Assembly (NCBI RefSeq): GCF_022809715.1
Contig: NZ_CP094459.1
Location: 1,736,001-1,800,000, forward strand
Length of the DNA: 64,000 bases
Source: Burkholderia pyrrocinia
GTDB taxonomy: Bacteria; Pseudomonadota; Gammaproteobacteria; Burkholderiales; Burkholderiaceae
Direction of reading: 5' to 3'
Below are positions 35,440 through 45,254 of the stretch, in pieces. The notes beneath the pieces are model-generated. The model was given only the letters and a program-made list of their open reading frames with translations. It did no database searches and was not told the DNA's origin. The position numbers were made by a program, and so were the translations under genes. Position 1 is the first letter of the stretch. Each line of letters starts with the position of its first letter.

Positions 35440-36645
35440 ATGAATAACAACAATTGCTTCCTGTCGCGCTGCCGCCGGCTGGCGCCGTTCACGCTGGCGG
35501 CCGCGCTCGTCGTGGCCGGATGCGGCAAGGGCGAGCAGGACGCGGAGAAAGAGACCGCGAAGCAGGCGACCGTCGTCACGGTGCGCCCGACGGCCGTGCC
35601 GATGACCGTCGAATTGCCGGGCCGGCTCGACGCGTACCGGCAGGCGGAAGTACGCGCGCGGGTCGCGGGCATCGTCACCGCGCGAACCTACGAGGAAGGC
35701 CAGGAAGTGAAGCAGGGCGCGGTGCTGTTCCGCATCGATCCCGCGCCGCTGAAGGCCGCGCGCGACGCCGCGCAGGGTGCGCTCGCGAAGGCGCAGGCCG
35801 CCGCGCTCGCGGCGAGCGACAAGCGCCGCCGTTACGACGACCTGGTGCGCGACCGCGCGGTCAGCGAGCGCGACCATACCGAGGCCGTCGCCGACGACAC
35901 GCAGGCGAAAGCCGGGGTTGTATCCGCGAAGGCCGAGCTCGCGCGTGCGCAGTTGCAGCTCGACTATGCGACCGTCACCGCGCCGATCGCGGGCCGCGCA
36001 CGGCGCGCGCTCGTGACCGAAGGCGCGCTCGTCGGCCAGGACCAGGCGACGCCGCTCACGACCGTCGAGCAGCTCGATCCGATCTACGTGAACTTCTCGC
36101 AGCCGGCCGCCGACGTCGACGCGCTGCGCCGCGCGGTGAAGAGCGGCCGCGCGACCGGCATTGCGCAGCACGACATCGAGGTGACGCTGTTGCGCGCCGA
36201 CGGCAGCGCGTATCCGCTGAAGGGCAAGCTGCTGTTCAGCGATCTCGCGGTCGACCCGACCACCGACACCGTCGCGATGCGCGCGCTGTTTCCGAATCCG
36301 GAGCGCGAGCTGCTGCCGGGCGCGTATGTGCGGATCGCGCTCGACACGGCGGTCGACCAGCGGGCGATCCTCGTGCCGCGCGACGCGCTGCTGCGCACGA
36401 CCGATCGCACGTCGGTGCGCGTCGTCGGCGCGAACGGCAAGGTCAAGGACGTCGAGGTCGCGGCCGACCAGATGAGCGGCCACGACTGGCGCATCACGCG
36501 CGGCCTGACGGGCGGCGAACGCGTGATCGTCGACAACGCCGCGCAGTTCGCGCCCGAGACGGCCGTCAAGCCCGTCGAGAAGGCGCCGCCGTCGAAGGCG
36601 GCGCCGGCAGCGGCCGCTTCGCACGCGGCCGCCCGTCAAACCTGA
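35440..36645 (+). CDS. amrA: RND efflux periplasmic adaptor (membrane fusion protein)
   Basis: This protein links AmrB to the outer-membrane channel. It has 401 residues and is a lipoprotein: the signal ends VVAGC with the lipidated cysteine at C28. The order is beta-barrel, lipoyl (PGRLDAYRQAEVRARVAGIVTARTYEEGQEVKQGAVLFRIDP) and alpha-hairpin (about residues 105-165), then lipoyl and barrel again (ITAPIAGRARRALVTEGALVG), as in MexX/AcrA. The C-terminal tail is Ala/Pro/Lys-rich. It is first of a three-gene operon, followed by amrB 15 bp downstream. RBS-like GAGGT precedes the start. Confidence 0.95.
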   Translation: MNNNNCFLSRCRRLAPFTLAAALVVAGCGKGEQDAEKETAKQATVVTVRPTAVPMTVELPGRLDAYRQAEVRARVAGIVTARTYEEGQEVKQGAVLFRIDPAPLKAARDAAQGALAKAQAAALAASDKRRRYDDLVRDRAVSERDHTEAVADDTQAKAGVVSAKAELARAQLQLDYATVTAPIAGRARRALVTEGALVGQDQATPLTTVEQLDPIYVNFSQPAADVDALRRAVKSGRATGIAQHDIEVTLLRADGSAYPLKGKLLFSDLAVDPTTDTVAMRALFPNPERELLPGAYVRIALDTAVDQRAILVPRDALLRTTDRTSVRVVGANGKVKDVEVAADQMSGHDWRITRGLTGGERVIVDNAAQFAPETAVKPVEKAPPSKAAPAAAASHAAARQT

Positions 36646-36660
36646 CCGGTTCAAACCACC

Positions 36661-39600
36661 ATGGCACGTTTCTTCATCGATCGCCCCGTCTTCGCGTGGG
36701 TGATCGCAATCTTCATCATGCTGGGCGGCATGTTCGCGATCCGCGCGCTGCCCGTTGCGCAATACCCGGACATCGCGCCGCCCGTCGTCAGCATCTATGC
36801 GACCTACCCGGGTGCGTCGGCGCAGGTCGTCGAGGAATCGGTGACCGCGCTGATCGAGCGCGAAATGAACGGCGCGCCGGGGCTGATGTATACGTCCGCG
36901 ACGAGCAGCGCCGGGATGGCGTCGTTGTACCTGACGTTCAAGCAGGGCGTGAATGCCGATCTCGCGGCCGTCGAAGTGCAGAACCGGCTAAAGACGGTCG
37001 AGGCGCGCCTGCCCGAGCCCGTGCGCCGAGACGGCATCCAGGTCGAGAAGGCCGCCGACAACATCCAGCTCGTCGTGTCGCTCACTTCCGACGACGGCCG
37101 GATGACCGACGTGCAGCTCGGCGAATATGCGTCGGCGAACGTCGTGCAGGCGCTGCGCCGCGTCGACGGCGTCGGCAAGGTGCAGTTCTGGGGCGCCGAA
37201 TATGCGATGCGGATCTGGCCCGACCCGGTGAAGATGGCCGGGCACGGCCTCACCGCGTCGGACATCGCGTCGGCGGTGCGCGCGCACAACGCGCGCGTGA
37301 CGATCGGCGACATCGGCCGCAGCGCGGTGCCGGCCAGCGCGCCGATCGCGGCGACCGTGTTCGCCGACGCGCCGCTGAAGACGCCGGCCGATTTCGGCGC
37401 GATCGCGCTGCGCACGCAGGCCGACGGCTCCGCGCTGACCCTGCGTGACGTCGCACGCGTCGAGTTCGGCGGCAACGACTACAACTATCCGTCCTACGTG
37501 AACGGCAAGGTCGCGACCGGGATGGGCATCAAGCTCGCGCCGGGCTCGAATGCGGTGTCGACCGAGAAGCGCGTGCGCGCGACGATGGACGAGCTGTCCG
37601 CGTTTTTCCCGCCGGGCGTGAAGTACCAGATTCCGTACGAGACGTCGTCGTTCGTGCGCGTGTCGATGAACAAGGTCGTCACGACGCTGATCGAGGCCGG
37701 CGTGCTGGTGTTCCTCGTGATGTTCCTGTTCATGCAGAACCTGCGCGCGACGCTGATCCCGACGCTCGTCGTGCCGGTCGCGCTCGCCGGCACGTTCGGC
37801 GTGATGTATGCGGCCGGCTTCTCGATCAACGTGCTGACGATGTTCGGGATGGTGCTCGCGATCGGCATCCTCGTCGACGATGCGATCGTGGTGGTCGAGA
37901 ACGTCGAGCGGCTGATGGTCGAGGAAGGGCTCGGCCCGTACGACGCGACCGTCAAGGCGATGAAGCAGATCAGCGGCGCGATCGTCGGGATCACCGTGGT
38001 GCTGACGTCGGTGTTCGTGCCGATGGCGTTCTTCGGCGGCGCGGTGGGTAACATCTACCGGCAGTTCGCGCTGTCGCTCGCGGTGTCGATCGGTTTCTCG
38101 GCATTCCTCGCGCTGTCGCTGACGCCCGCGCTGTGCGCGACGCTGCTCAAGCCGGTGTCCGGCGACCATCACGAGAAGCGCGGTTTCTTCGGCTGGTTCA
38201 ACCGCTTCGTCGCGCGTGCGACGCAGCGCTATGCGACACGTGTCGGCGCGATGCTGAAGAAGCCGTTGCGCTGGCTCGTCGTGTACGGCGCACTGACCGC
38301 GGCCGCGGCACTGATGCTCACGCAGCTGCCGACCGCGTTCCTGCCCGACGAGGACCAGGGCAACTTCATGGTGATGGTGATCCGGCCGCAGGGCACGCCG
38401 CTCGCGGAAACGATGCAGAGCGTGCGCGAGGTCGAGTCGTATATCCGCACCGACGAGCCGGCCGCGTATACGTTCGCGCTCGGCGGTTTCAACCTGTACG
38501 GCGAAGGGCCGAACGGCGGGATGATCTTCGTCACGCTGAAGAACTGGAAGGAGCGCAAGGCCGCGCGCGATCATGTGCAGGCGATCGTCGCGCGCATCAA
38601 CGAGCGCTTCGCGGGCACGCCGAACACGACGGTGTTCGCGATGAATTCGCCGGCGCTGCCCGATCTCGGCTCGTCGAGCGGCTTCGACTTCCGGCTGCAG
38701 AACCGCGGCGGGCTCGACTACGCGACGTTCAGCGCCGCGCGCGAGCAGCTGCTCGCGGCGGGCGGCAAGGACCGCGCGCTCACCGACCTGATGTTCGCGG
38801 GCACGCAGGACGCGCCGCAACTGAAGCTCGACATCGATCGCGCGAAGGCGTCGGCGCTCGGCGTGTCGATGGACGAGATCAACACGACGCTCGCGGTGAT
38901 GTTCGGCTCGGACTATATCGGCGACTTCATGCACGGCACGCAGGTGCGGCGCGTGGTCGTGCAGGCCGACGGGCTGCACCGGCTCGATCCGGACGACGTG
39001 AAGAAGCTGCGCGTGCGCAACGCGCGCGGCGAGATGGTGCCGCTCGCGGCGTTCACGACGCTGCACTGGACGATGGGGCCGCCGCAGCTCACGCGCTACA
39101 ACGGCTATCCGTCGTTCACGATCAACGGCTCGGCCGCGGCAGGCCACAGCAGCGGCGAGGCGATGACCGCGATCGAGCGGATCGCCGCGAAGCTGCCGGC
39201 CGGCATCGGCTACGCGTGGTCGGGGCAGTCGTTCGAGGAGCGGCTGTCGGGCGCGCAGGCGCCGATGCTGTTCGCGCTGTCGGTGCTGGTCGTATTCCTC
39301 GCGCTCGCGGCGCTCTACGAGAGCTGGTCGATCCCGTTCGCGGTGATGCTGGTCGTCCCGCTCGGCGTGATCGGCGCGGTGCTCGGCGTCACGCTGCGGA
39401 TGATGCCGAACGACATTTATTTCAAGGTGGGGCTGATCGCGACGATCGGGCTGTCCGCAAAGAACGCGATCCTGATCGTCGAAGTCGCGAAGGATCTGGT
39501 CGCGCAGCGCATGTCGCTCGTCGACGCCGCGCTCGAGGCCGCGCGGCTGCGGCTGCGGCCGATCGTGATGACGTCGCTCGCGTTCGGCGTCGGCGTGCTG

Positions 39601-39798
39601 CCGCTCGCGTTCGCGTCGGGCGCGGCATCCGGCGCGCAGATGGCGATCGGCACCGGTGTGCTCGGCGGCGTGATCACGGCGACCGTGCTCGCGGTGTTCC
39701 TCGTGCCGCTGTTTTTCGTGATCGTCGGCCGCCTGTTCGACGTCGGCCCGCGCCGGCGCGGCGGCATGCAGCCGGCGACGATGGAGGGATCGCAATGA
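36661..39798 (+). CDS. amrB: RND multidrug efflux transporter (HAE-1 family)
   Basis: This is a proton-driven inner-membrane pump of 1045 residues, full length for the AcrB/MexY family. It starts MARFFIDRPVFAWVIAIFIMLGG. The TM4 proton-relay pair is the DD of GILVDDAIVVVENVERLM, and the TM10 lysine is in GLSAKNAILIVEV, so the proton path is intact. Porter-domain marks such as FLPDEDQGNFMVMVIRPQGTPL and the late GVITATVLAVFLVPLFFV are present. In Burkholderia, AmrAB-type pumps export aminoglycosides and macrolides; that substrate range is inferred from resemblance. Its stop overlaps the next start. Confidence 0.95.
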   Translation: MARFFIDRPVFAWVIAIFIMLGGMFAIRALPVAQYPDIAPPVVSIYATYPGASAQVVEESVTALIEREMNGAPGLMYTSATSSAGMASLYLTFKQGVNADLAAVEVQNRLKTVEARLPEPVRRDGIQVEKAADNIQLVVSLTSDDGRMTDVQLGEYASANVVQALRRVDGVGKVQFWGAEYAMRIWPDPVKMAGHGLTASDIASAVRAHNARVTIGDIGRSAVPASAPIAATVFADAPLKTPADFGAIALRTQADGSALTLRDVARVEFGGNDYNYPSYVNGKVATGMGIKLAPGSNAVSTEKRVRATMDELSAFFPPGVKYQIPYETSSFVRVSMNKVVTTLIEAGVLVFLVMFLFMQNLRATLIPTLVVPVALAGTFGVMYAAGFSINVLTMFGMVLAIGILVDDAIVVVENVERLMVEEGLGPYDATVKAMKQISGAIVGITVVLTSVFVPMAFFGGAVGNIYRQFALSLAVSIGFSAFLALSLTPALCATLLKPVSGDHHEKRGFFGWFNRFVARATQRYATRVGAMLKKPLRWLVVYGALTAAAALMLTQLPTAFLPDEDQGNFMVMVIRPQGTPLAETMQSVREVESYIRTDEPAAYTFALGGFNLYGEGPNGGMIFVTLKNWKERKAARDHVQAIVARINERFAGTPNTTVFAMNSPALPDLGSSSGFDFRLQNRGGLDYATFSAAREQLLAAGGKDRALTDLMFAGTQDAPQLKLDIDRAKASALGVSMDEINTTLAVMFGSDYIGDFMHGTQVRRVVVQADGLHRLDPDDVKKLRVRNARGEMVPLAAFTTLHWTMGPPQLTRYNGYPSFTINGSAAAGHSSGEAMTAIERIAAKLPAGIGYAWSGQSFEERLSGAQAPMLFALSVLVVFLALAALYESWSIPFAVMLVVPLGVIGAVLGVTLRMMPNDIYFKVGLIATIGLSAKNAILIVEVAKDLVAQRMSLVDAALEAARLRLRPIVMTSLAFGVGVLPLAFASGAASGAQMAIGTGVLGGVITATVLAVFLVPLFFVIVGRLFDVGPRRRGGMQPATMEGSQ

Positions 39799-41279
39799 TG
39801 TTTGCGCTGAATGCACGCGCCGCACTGCGGGCGCCGCTCGCGCTCGCCGCCACGCTCGCGCTCGCCGGCTGCTCGCTCGCGCCGCGCTACGAGCGGCCGG
39901 CGGCGCCGGTGCCGGCTACCTATGCGCCGGCAGACGGAAGCCGGGAGCCGGCTGCGGCGCCTGATGCGACACCTGCCGACGCCGCGCTGCTCGACGACTG
40001 GCATGCGTATTTCACCGATCCGGCGCTGCAGGCGTGGATCGACGCGGCGCTCGCGAACAACCGCGACCTGCGGATCGCAGCCGGCCGGCTCGAGGAGGCG
40101 CGTGCGCTGTACGGCGTGCAGCGCGCGGACCTGATGCCGTCGGTCGATGCGAATCTCGGCTATGAACGCACGCGCCAGTACGACCCGGTCGTGCGCGAAA
40201 GCGCGATCAGCGGGCTGTATCGCGCGGGCGTCGGCGTCAGCGCGTACGAACTCGACCTGTTCGGCCGCGTGCGCAGCCTGTCCGACGCGGCGCTCGCCGA
40301 ATATTTCGCGACGGCGGACGCGCAGCGCACGGTCCGCATCGGCGTGATCGCCGAAGTGGCGGGGGCGTATGTATCGGAGCGCTCGCTGTACGAGCAGCTC
40401 GCGCTGGCGCAGCGCACGCTCGACGCGCGCGTGCACATGGCCGCGCTCACGCAGCGCCGCTACGCGGCCGGCACGAGCGACGCGATCGAGCTGCGCTCGG
40501 CCGAGATGCTGGTGGCGTCCGCGCGTGCGTCGCAGGCCGCGCTGCAGCGCGAGCATGCGCAGGCCATGCGGGCGCTGCAATTGCTCGCGGGCGATTTCGC
40601 GCGCAACGTGCCCGGCGACGCGACCGCGCTCGACACGTTGTCGATCGCGCCCGTGGCGCCCGGCGCACCGAGCGCGCTGCTCGAACGGCGGCCGGACATC
40701 CGGCAGGCCGAGGCGCGGCTCAAGGCCGCGAACGCGCAGATCGGCGCCGCACGCGCGGCGTTCTTCCCGCGCATCGCGCTGACGACCGACTACGGCTCGG
40801 TCAGCGACGCGTTCTCGAGCCTGTTCGCGGCCGGCACGAGCGTGTGGACGTTCGCGCCGCGCATCACGCTGCCGATCTTCGCGGGCGGACGCAATCGCGC
40901 GAACCTCGACGTCGCGAACGCGCGCAAGCACATCGCGGTCGCCGAATACGAGAAGACCGTGCAGACCGCGTTCCGCGAAGTGGCCGACGCGTTCGCCGCG
41001 CGCGACTGGATCGATCGCCAGCTTGCCGCGCAGCAGGACGTCTACACGGCGGACGGTGCGCGACTGAAGCTCGCGGAGCGCCGTTATGCGGGCGGCGTCG
41101 CGACGTATCTCGAACTGCTCGACGCGCAGCGCAGCACGTACGAATCGGGGCAGGAGCTGATCCGGCTCAAGCAGCTCAGGCTCGCGAACGCGATCGCGCT
41201 GTATCGCGCGCTTGGCGGCGGCTGGGCGCTGGCATCGGCGTCGGCGTCGGCGTCGGCGGAGGTCGCGGCTTCCGCATGA
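39795..41279 (+). CDS. oprA: RND outer-membrane channel lipoprotein (OprM/NodT family)
   Basis: This is a TolC-like trimeric outer-membrane channel of 494 residues. The signal peptide ends LALAGC with lipid-anchored C26, then the typical SLAPRYERPAAPVPATY. It has two structural repeats of the outer-membrane efflux protein domain, with ERRPDIRQAEARLKAANAQIGAARAAFFPRI in the middle and RYAGGVATYLELLDAQRSTYESGQELI near the end, the family hallmarks. The ATG overlaps the amrB stop (ATGA). It completes the tripartite pump; the C-terminus is Ala/Ser-rich. Confidence 0.94.
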   Translation: MMFALNARAALRAPLALAATLALAGCSLAPRYERPAAPVPATYAPADGSREPAAAPDATPADAALLDDWHAYFTDPALQAWIDAALANNRDLRIAAGRLEEARALYGVQRADLMPSVDANLGYERTRQYDPVVRESAISGLYRAGVGVSAYELDLFGRVRSLSDAALAEYFATADAQRTVRIGVIAEVAGAYVSERSLYEQLALAQRTLDARVHMAALTQRRYAAGTSDAIELRSAEMLVASARASQAALQREHAQAMRALQLLAGDFARNVPGDATALDTLSIAPVAPGAPSALLERRPDIRQAEARLKAANAQIGAARAAFFPRIALTTDYGSVSDAFSSLFAAGTSVWTFAPRITLPIFAGGRNRANLDVANARKHIAVAEYEKTVQTAFREVADAFAARDWIDRQLAAQQDVYTADGARLKLAERRYAGGVATYLELLDAQRSTYESGQELIRLKQLRLANAIALYRALGGGWALASASASASAEVAASA

Positions 41280-41317
41280 TGCGCGTCGCCTGACGCCGCA
41301 GCGCGCCGGGCAACGAG

Positions 41318-41353
41318 ACGGCGGCCGCACGATTCGACGTGCGGCCGCCGTTT
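41318..41353 (+). terminator. Rho-independent terminator after the efflux operon
   Basis: A perfect 13-bp stem (ACGGCGGCCGCAC / GTGCGGCCGCCGT, loop of 8 nt) is followed by TTCCCGTTT, 39 bp after the operon's last stop codon. The stem is very stable. Confidence 0.75.
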
Positions 41354-41359
41354 CCCGTT

Positions 41360-42149
41360 TCGATCGACATCGTTGCCCGCTGCATCGCCGATCGCTATCG
41401 GCGTTAGCTTCCGCTGTCGGGCAAGTCGTCCAGACCGTTTTCATACCGCGGCAGTGCGGAAGGGCATCTTCCGGAACGGCCCGCATCCGGCGATCGATCG
41501 TGTCGCCTCCCGGCGCAAACATGTGCCGCGCATCTTCCTTTTTCATCTCGTCCATTCAGACACGCGCATCGCGTGCCGACGGCCGCGCAAATATCTGATT
41601 CTCGATCGGTAATTGACGGTCGAATTAATTCATGTATTGGAATTAATGCCGGCGGCAAAGTGTCGCGGTAAAACGTTTGCATTCGTTTCGCATTCATTTC
41701 GCAATCGTTTGCGCAATAAATCGAAGTTGCTGAAAGCCGACGTTAATTTCCTGTCAGTTGAAAATGATTTGATATTGATGTTGCCGTCCGACAACGATGG
41801 CGGCATTGGACAACGTTTTGTCTTTTTCGGATCGGGGTCGATGTGAACCAATACCAGTATGGGTGAGGGGGATTATGAGGAATGCAGGAGAAAAATATCG
41901 TTAATCTTCAATCGGTTCCGTGGAGCAAAAGAGAACTTCAGGTGAAATCGGTGAGATTAAAAATTGTCGAGAATGAATGTGATTTGTAAGATGCAAATGG
42001 AACATTGTCAGGGATATTTAACAATGATTTACAAAAAACTTTCACGACTATCTCGATAATGCCGCCTCGTGACGGACGGGAGCCACCACACGCTGCCTTT
42101 TGTATCCGCCACGTCGTCCATTCCCTTTGCAATTCTCACGGAAAACGTC
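41360..42149. promoter_or_regulatory. Long AT-rich control region upstream of the fimbrial operon
   Basis: About 790 bp without a convincing gene; 41600-42060 is strikingly AT-rich compared with the rest of the window. It contains four tandem 10-12-bp repeats (41674-41717) and several A/T tracts (for example around 41940-42050). Short open frames exist on both strands (for instance 41613-41846 plus) but have no ribosome-binding site or codon bias. This is typical of silenced, switchable fimbrial promoters bound by H-NS-like proteins. Confidence 0.6.
41674..41717 (+). repeat. Four phased imperfect direct repeats
   Basis: CGTTTGCATT, CGTTTCGCATT, CATTTCGCAAT and CGTTTGCGCAAT follow one another without gaps. 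The 10-12-bp period equals one DNA helical turn, so a protein could bind all four on one face. They lie about 430 bp before the major fimbrin gene. Confidence 0.7.
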
Positions 42150-42662
42150 ATGAAAAAATCCCTCCTGACCGCTGTCGCACTCGCGGCCCTGTCGACCTCG
42201 GCCTTCGCAGCGGGCACCGGCACGATCAACTTCACGGGCGAGATCGTCGCGGGCGCGTGCGGCATCGATTCGGGCTCGGTCAACCAGACCGTGAACCTCG
42301 GCAAGGTGCCGACCAACGTGTTCAAGCAGGCTGGCGACAAGTCCACGCCGACCAATTTCGACATCAAGCTGACCGACTGCGACACGAGCATCGCGCAGAA
42401 CGCGTACTTCACGTTCACGGGCACGTCGAGCGCTGGCCAGCCGAAGCTGCTCGCCACGATCGGTTCGGCAACCAACGTCGGCATCCGCCTGCAGGCCGCG
42501 TCGGGCGAATACCTCGACAACGGCGCCGAGCAGAAGGCTCCGACCGTGCTGCAAAACGGCACGAACATCGCACGCTTCGCAGCGATGTACGAAGCGACGG
42601 CAGCCGGCGTGACGCCGGGTACCGCCGACGGCGTCGCGAACTTCACGGTCCGCTACCAGTAA
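42150..42662 (+). CDS. Type 1 fimbrial major subunit
   Basis: This is the structural pilin of a chaperone-usher fimbria, 170 residues. The signal peptide is residues 1-21 (MKKSLLTAVALAALSTSAFA). The mature protein starts AGTGTINFTGEIVAGACGID, the donor-strand extension, with the conserved first cysteine, and the second cysteine is in KLTDCDTS. It ends VANFTVRYQ with the penultimate Tyr that chaperones recognise. Expression is probably the highest of the operon. It is preceded by the AT-rich control region. Adhesion target unknown. Confidence 0.93.
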   Translation: MKKSLLTAVALAALSTSAFAAGTGTINFTGEIVAGACGIDSGSVNQTVNLGKVPTNVFKQAGDKSTPTNFDIKLTDCDTSIAQNAYFTFTGTSSAGQPKLLATIGSATNVGIRLQAASGEYLDNGAEQKAPTVLQNGTNIARFAAMYEATAAGVTPGTADGVANFTVRYQ

Positions 42663-42751
42663 GCGTCCGTATCGGAGGAGGGGTGCGTGCATCCCTTCCT
42701 CCTTCTTCTTTCCTTCCTGTTTCCTTCTCCTCGGATTTCCGGTAGCACCGC

Positions 42752-45238
42752 GTGCGAATCAGACATTCCTTCCTTTGCGTCTCCGTGCTGGTCGTCGGCA
42801 GCCAGAGCCATGCGACGGAATTCAATGCGTCGTTTCTCGATATCGACGGAACGAGCAATGTCGACCTGTCGCAGTTCTCGCAGGCCGACTTCACGCTGCC
42901 GGGCGAGTACATGCTCGATGTGCAGGTCAACGACCTGTTCTACGGGCTGCAGTCCATCGAATTCATTGCCGTCGATGCGTCCGGCGCGGGCAAGCCGTGC
43001 CTGCGACCGGAGCTCGTCGCGCAGTTCGGGCTGAAGCCGTCGCTCGCGAAGGACCTGCCGCGCTTCCAGGGCGGACGCTGCGTCGACCTCGGTGCGATCG
43101 AGGGGGCGACCGTGCGTTACCTGAAGAGCGACGGGCGGCTCAAGATCACGATTCCGCAGGCCGCGCTCGAATTCACCGATTCGACCTACCTGCCGCCGGA
43201 GCGCTGGTCCGAAGGGATTCCCGGCGCGATGCTCGACTATCGCGTGATCGCGAACACGAACCGCAACTTCGGTGCGGGCGGCGGGCAGACGAATTCGATC
43301 CAGGCCTACGGGACGATCGGCGCGAACTGGGATGCATGGCGCTTTCGCGGCGACTACCAGGCGCAGTCGAACGTGGGCAACACGGCGTACGCGGACCGCA
43401 CGTTCCGCTTCAGCCGGCTTTACGCATTTCGCGCGCTGCCGTCGATCCAGTCGACGGTGACGTTCGGCGACGACTACCTGAGCTCCGACATTTTCGACAC
43501 GTTCGCGCTGACGGGCGCGTCGATCCGCAGCGACGACCGCATGCTGCCGCCTTCGCTGCGCGGTTATGCGCCGCTGATAGCGGGCGTCGCACGCACCAAC
43601 GCGACAGTGACCGTGTCGCAGGCAGGCCGCGTGCTGTACGTGACGCGCGTGTCGCCGGGCGCGTTCGCACTGCAGAACATCAACACGAGCGTGCAGGGCA
43701 CGCTCGACGTGGCCGTCGAGGAAGAAGACGGCAGCGTGCAGCGCTTCCAGGTGACGACGGCCGCCGTGCCGTTTCTCGCGCGTACCGGGCAGTTGCGCTA
43801 CAAGGCTGCCGTCGGCAAGCCGCGCCTGTTCGGCGGCGCCGGCATCACGCCGTTCTTCGGCTTCGGCGAAATCGCATACGGCCTGCCGCTCGACGTCACG
43901 GTGTACGGCGGCTTCATCGCCGCATCGGGCTATACGTCGATCGCGCTCGGCGTCGGCCGCGATTTCGGCACGTTCGGCGCGGTGTCGGCTGATGTCACGC
44001 ATGCGCGGGCGCGCTTGTGGTGGAACGGCGCGACGCGCAACGGCAACTCGTACCGCGTCAACTATTCGAAGCACTTCGACGGGCTCGATGCCGACGTGCG
44101 CTTCTTCGGCTACCGGTTTTCGGAGCGCGACTACACGAACTTCGCGCAGTTCACGGGCGACCCGACCGCGTACGGCCTCGCGAACAGCAAGCAGCGCTAC
44201 TCGGCCACGATGTCGAAGCGCTTCGGCGACACGTCGACCTATTTCTCGTACGACCAGACGACCTACTGGGCGCGCTCGTCCGAGCAGCGCGTCGGCCTCA
44301 CGCTGACGCGTGCGTTCTCGGTCGGCGCGCTGCGCAACCTGAACGTCAGTGTGTCGGCATTTCGCACGCAGAGCGCGGGCGCGAGCGGCAACCAGTTCTC
44401 GATCACCGCGACGCTGCCGATCGGCGGCCGCCACACCGTCACGTCGAACCTGACGACGGGCAGCGGCAGCACGAGCGTGAACGCGGGCTATATCTACGAC
44501 GATCCTGATGGCCGCACCTACCAGGTCAACGCGGGCGCGACCGACGGCCGCGCATCGGCGAATGCGAGCTTCCGCCAGCGCTCGTCGGCGTACCAGCTCA
44601 CGGCACAGGCGTCGACGCTCGCCAATGCGTATGCGGCCGCGTCGCTCGAAGTCGACGGTTCGTTCGTCGCGACGCAGTACGGCGTGTCCGCGCACGCGAA
44701 CGGCAACGCGGGCGACACGCGGCTGCTGGTGTCGACCGACGGCGTGCCCGACGTGCCGCTGTCCGGCACGCTCACGCATACCGATTCGCGCGGCTATGCG
44801 GTGCTCGACGGCATCTCGCCGTACAACGTGTACGACGCGACCGTCAACGTCGAGAAGCTGCCGCTCGAAGTGCAGGTGACGAACCCGATCCAGCGCATGG
44901 TGCTGACCGACGGCGCGATCGGCTTCGTGAAGTTCGCCGCCGCGCGCGGCAGCAACCTGTACCTGACGCTGACCGACCCGGCCGGCAAGCCGCTGCCGTT
45001 CGGCGCGTCGGTGCAGGACGCGGCGAACGGCAAGGAGCTCGGCATCGTCGGCGAGGGCGGTGCGGCGTTCCTGACGCAGGTTCAGCCGAAGTCGTCGCTC
45101 GCGGTGCGCGCGGGCGAACGCACGCTCTGCACGGTCGACGCGCTGCCGAACCAGCTCCAACTCGAAGGCACGCCGATCCCGGTGACGTGCCAGACGCCCG
45201 GCGAGTCGCACGCAGCGGCCGCACGGGTCGAACGATGA
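42752..45238 (+). CDS. Fimbrial outer-membrane usher
   Basis: This is the outer-membrane assembly platform, 828 residues. The signal peptide is about 1-22 from a GTG start (VRIRHSFLCVSVLVVGSQSHA), chosen because only it yields a signal. The N-terminal chaperone-binding domain begins TEFNASFLDIDGTSNVDLSQFSQ. The 24-strand beta-barrel with plug covers roughly residues 130-640 (LPSIQSTVTFGDDYLSSDIFDTFALTGASIRSDDRMLPPSLRGYAP is the usher signature region). Two C-terminal domains end with paired cysteines (CTVDALPNQLQLEG, VTCQT). It is 89 bp after the pilin gene. Confidence 0.95.
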   Translation: MRIRHSFLCVSVLVVGSQSHATEFNASFLDIDGTSNVDLSQFSQADFTLPGEYMLDVQVNDLFYGLQSIEFIAVDASGAGKPCLRPELVAQFGLKPSLAKDLPRFQGGRCVDLGAIEGATVRYLKSDGRLKITIPQAALEFTDSTYLPPERWSEGIPGAMLDYRVIANTNRNFGAGGGQTNSIQAYGTIGANWDAWRFRGDYQAQSNVGNTAYADRTFRFSRLYAFRALPSIQSTVTFGDDYLSSDIFDTFALTGASIRSDDRMLPPSLRGYAPLIAGVARTNATVTVSQAGRVLYVTRVSPGAFALQNINTSVQGTLDVAVEEEDGSVQRFQVTTAAVPFLARTGQLRYKAAVGKPRLFGGAGITPFFGFGEIAYGLPLDVTVYGGFIAASGYTSIALGVGRDFGTFGAVSADVTHARARLWWNGATRNGNSYRVNYSKHFDGLDADVRFFGYRFSERDYTNFAQFTGDPTAYGLANSKQRYSATMSKRFGDTSTYFSYDQTTYWARSSEQRVGLTLTRAFSVGALRNLNVSVSAFRTQSAGASGNQFSITATLPIGGRHTVTSNLTTGSGSTSVNAGYIYDDPDGRTYQVNAGATDGRASANASFRQRSSAYQLTAQASTLANAYAAASLEVDGSFVATQYGVSAHANGNAGDTRLLVSTDGVPDVPLSGTLTHTDSRGYAVLDGISPYNVYDATVNVEKLPLEVQVTNPIQRMVLTDGAIGFVKFAAARGSNLYLTLTDPAGKPLPFGASVQDAANGKELGIVGEGGAAFLTQVQPKSSLAVRAGERTLCTVDALPNQLQLEGTPIPVTCQTPGESHAAAARVER

Positions 45239-45254
45239 ATCCACGGATCCTGCG

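Noticed and set aside
36988..39825. 945-codon minus-strand frame opposite amrB
   Set aside because: Shadow of a perfect RND transporter; low-complexity Arg/His/Asp composition and no start context.
41613..41851. Short open frames on both strands in the AT-rich fimbrial control region
   Set aside because: No ribosome-binding site, no codon bias, and both strands open over the same bases, as expected by chance in AT-rich DNA next to GC-rich genes.
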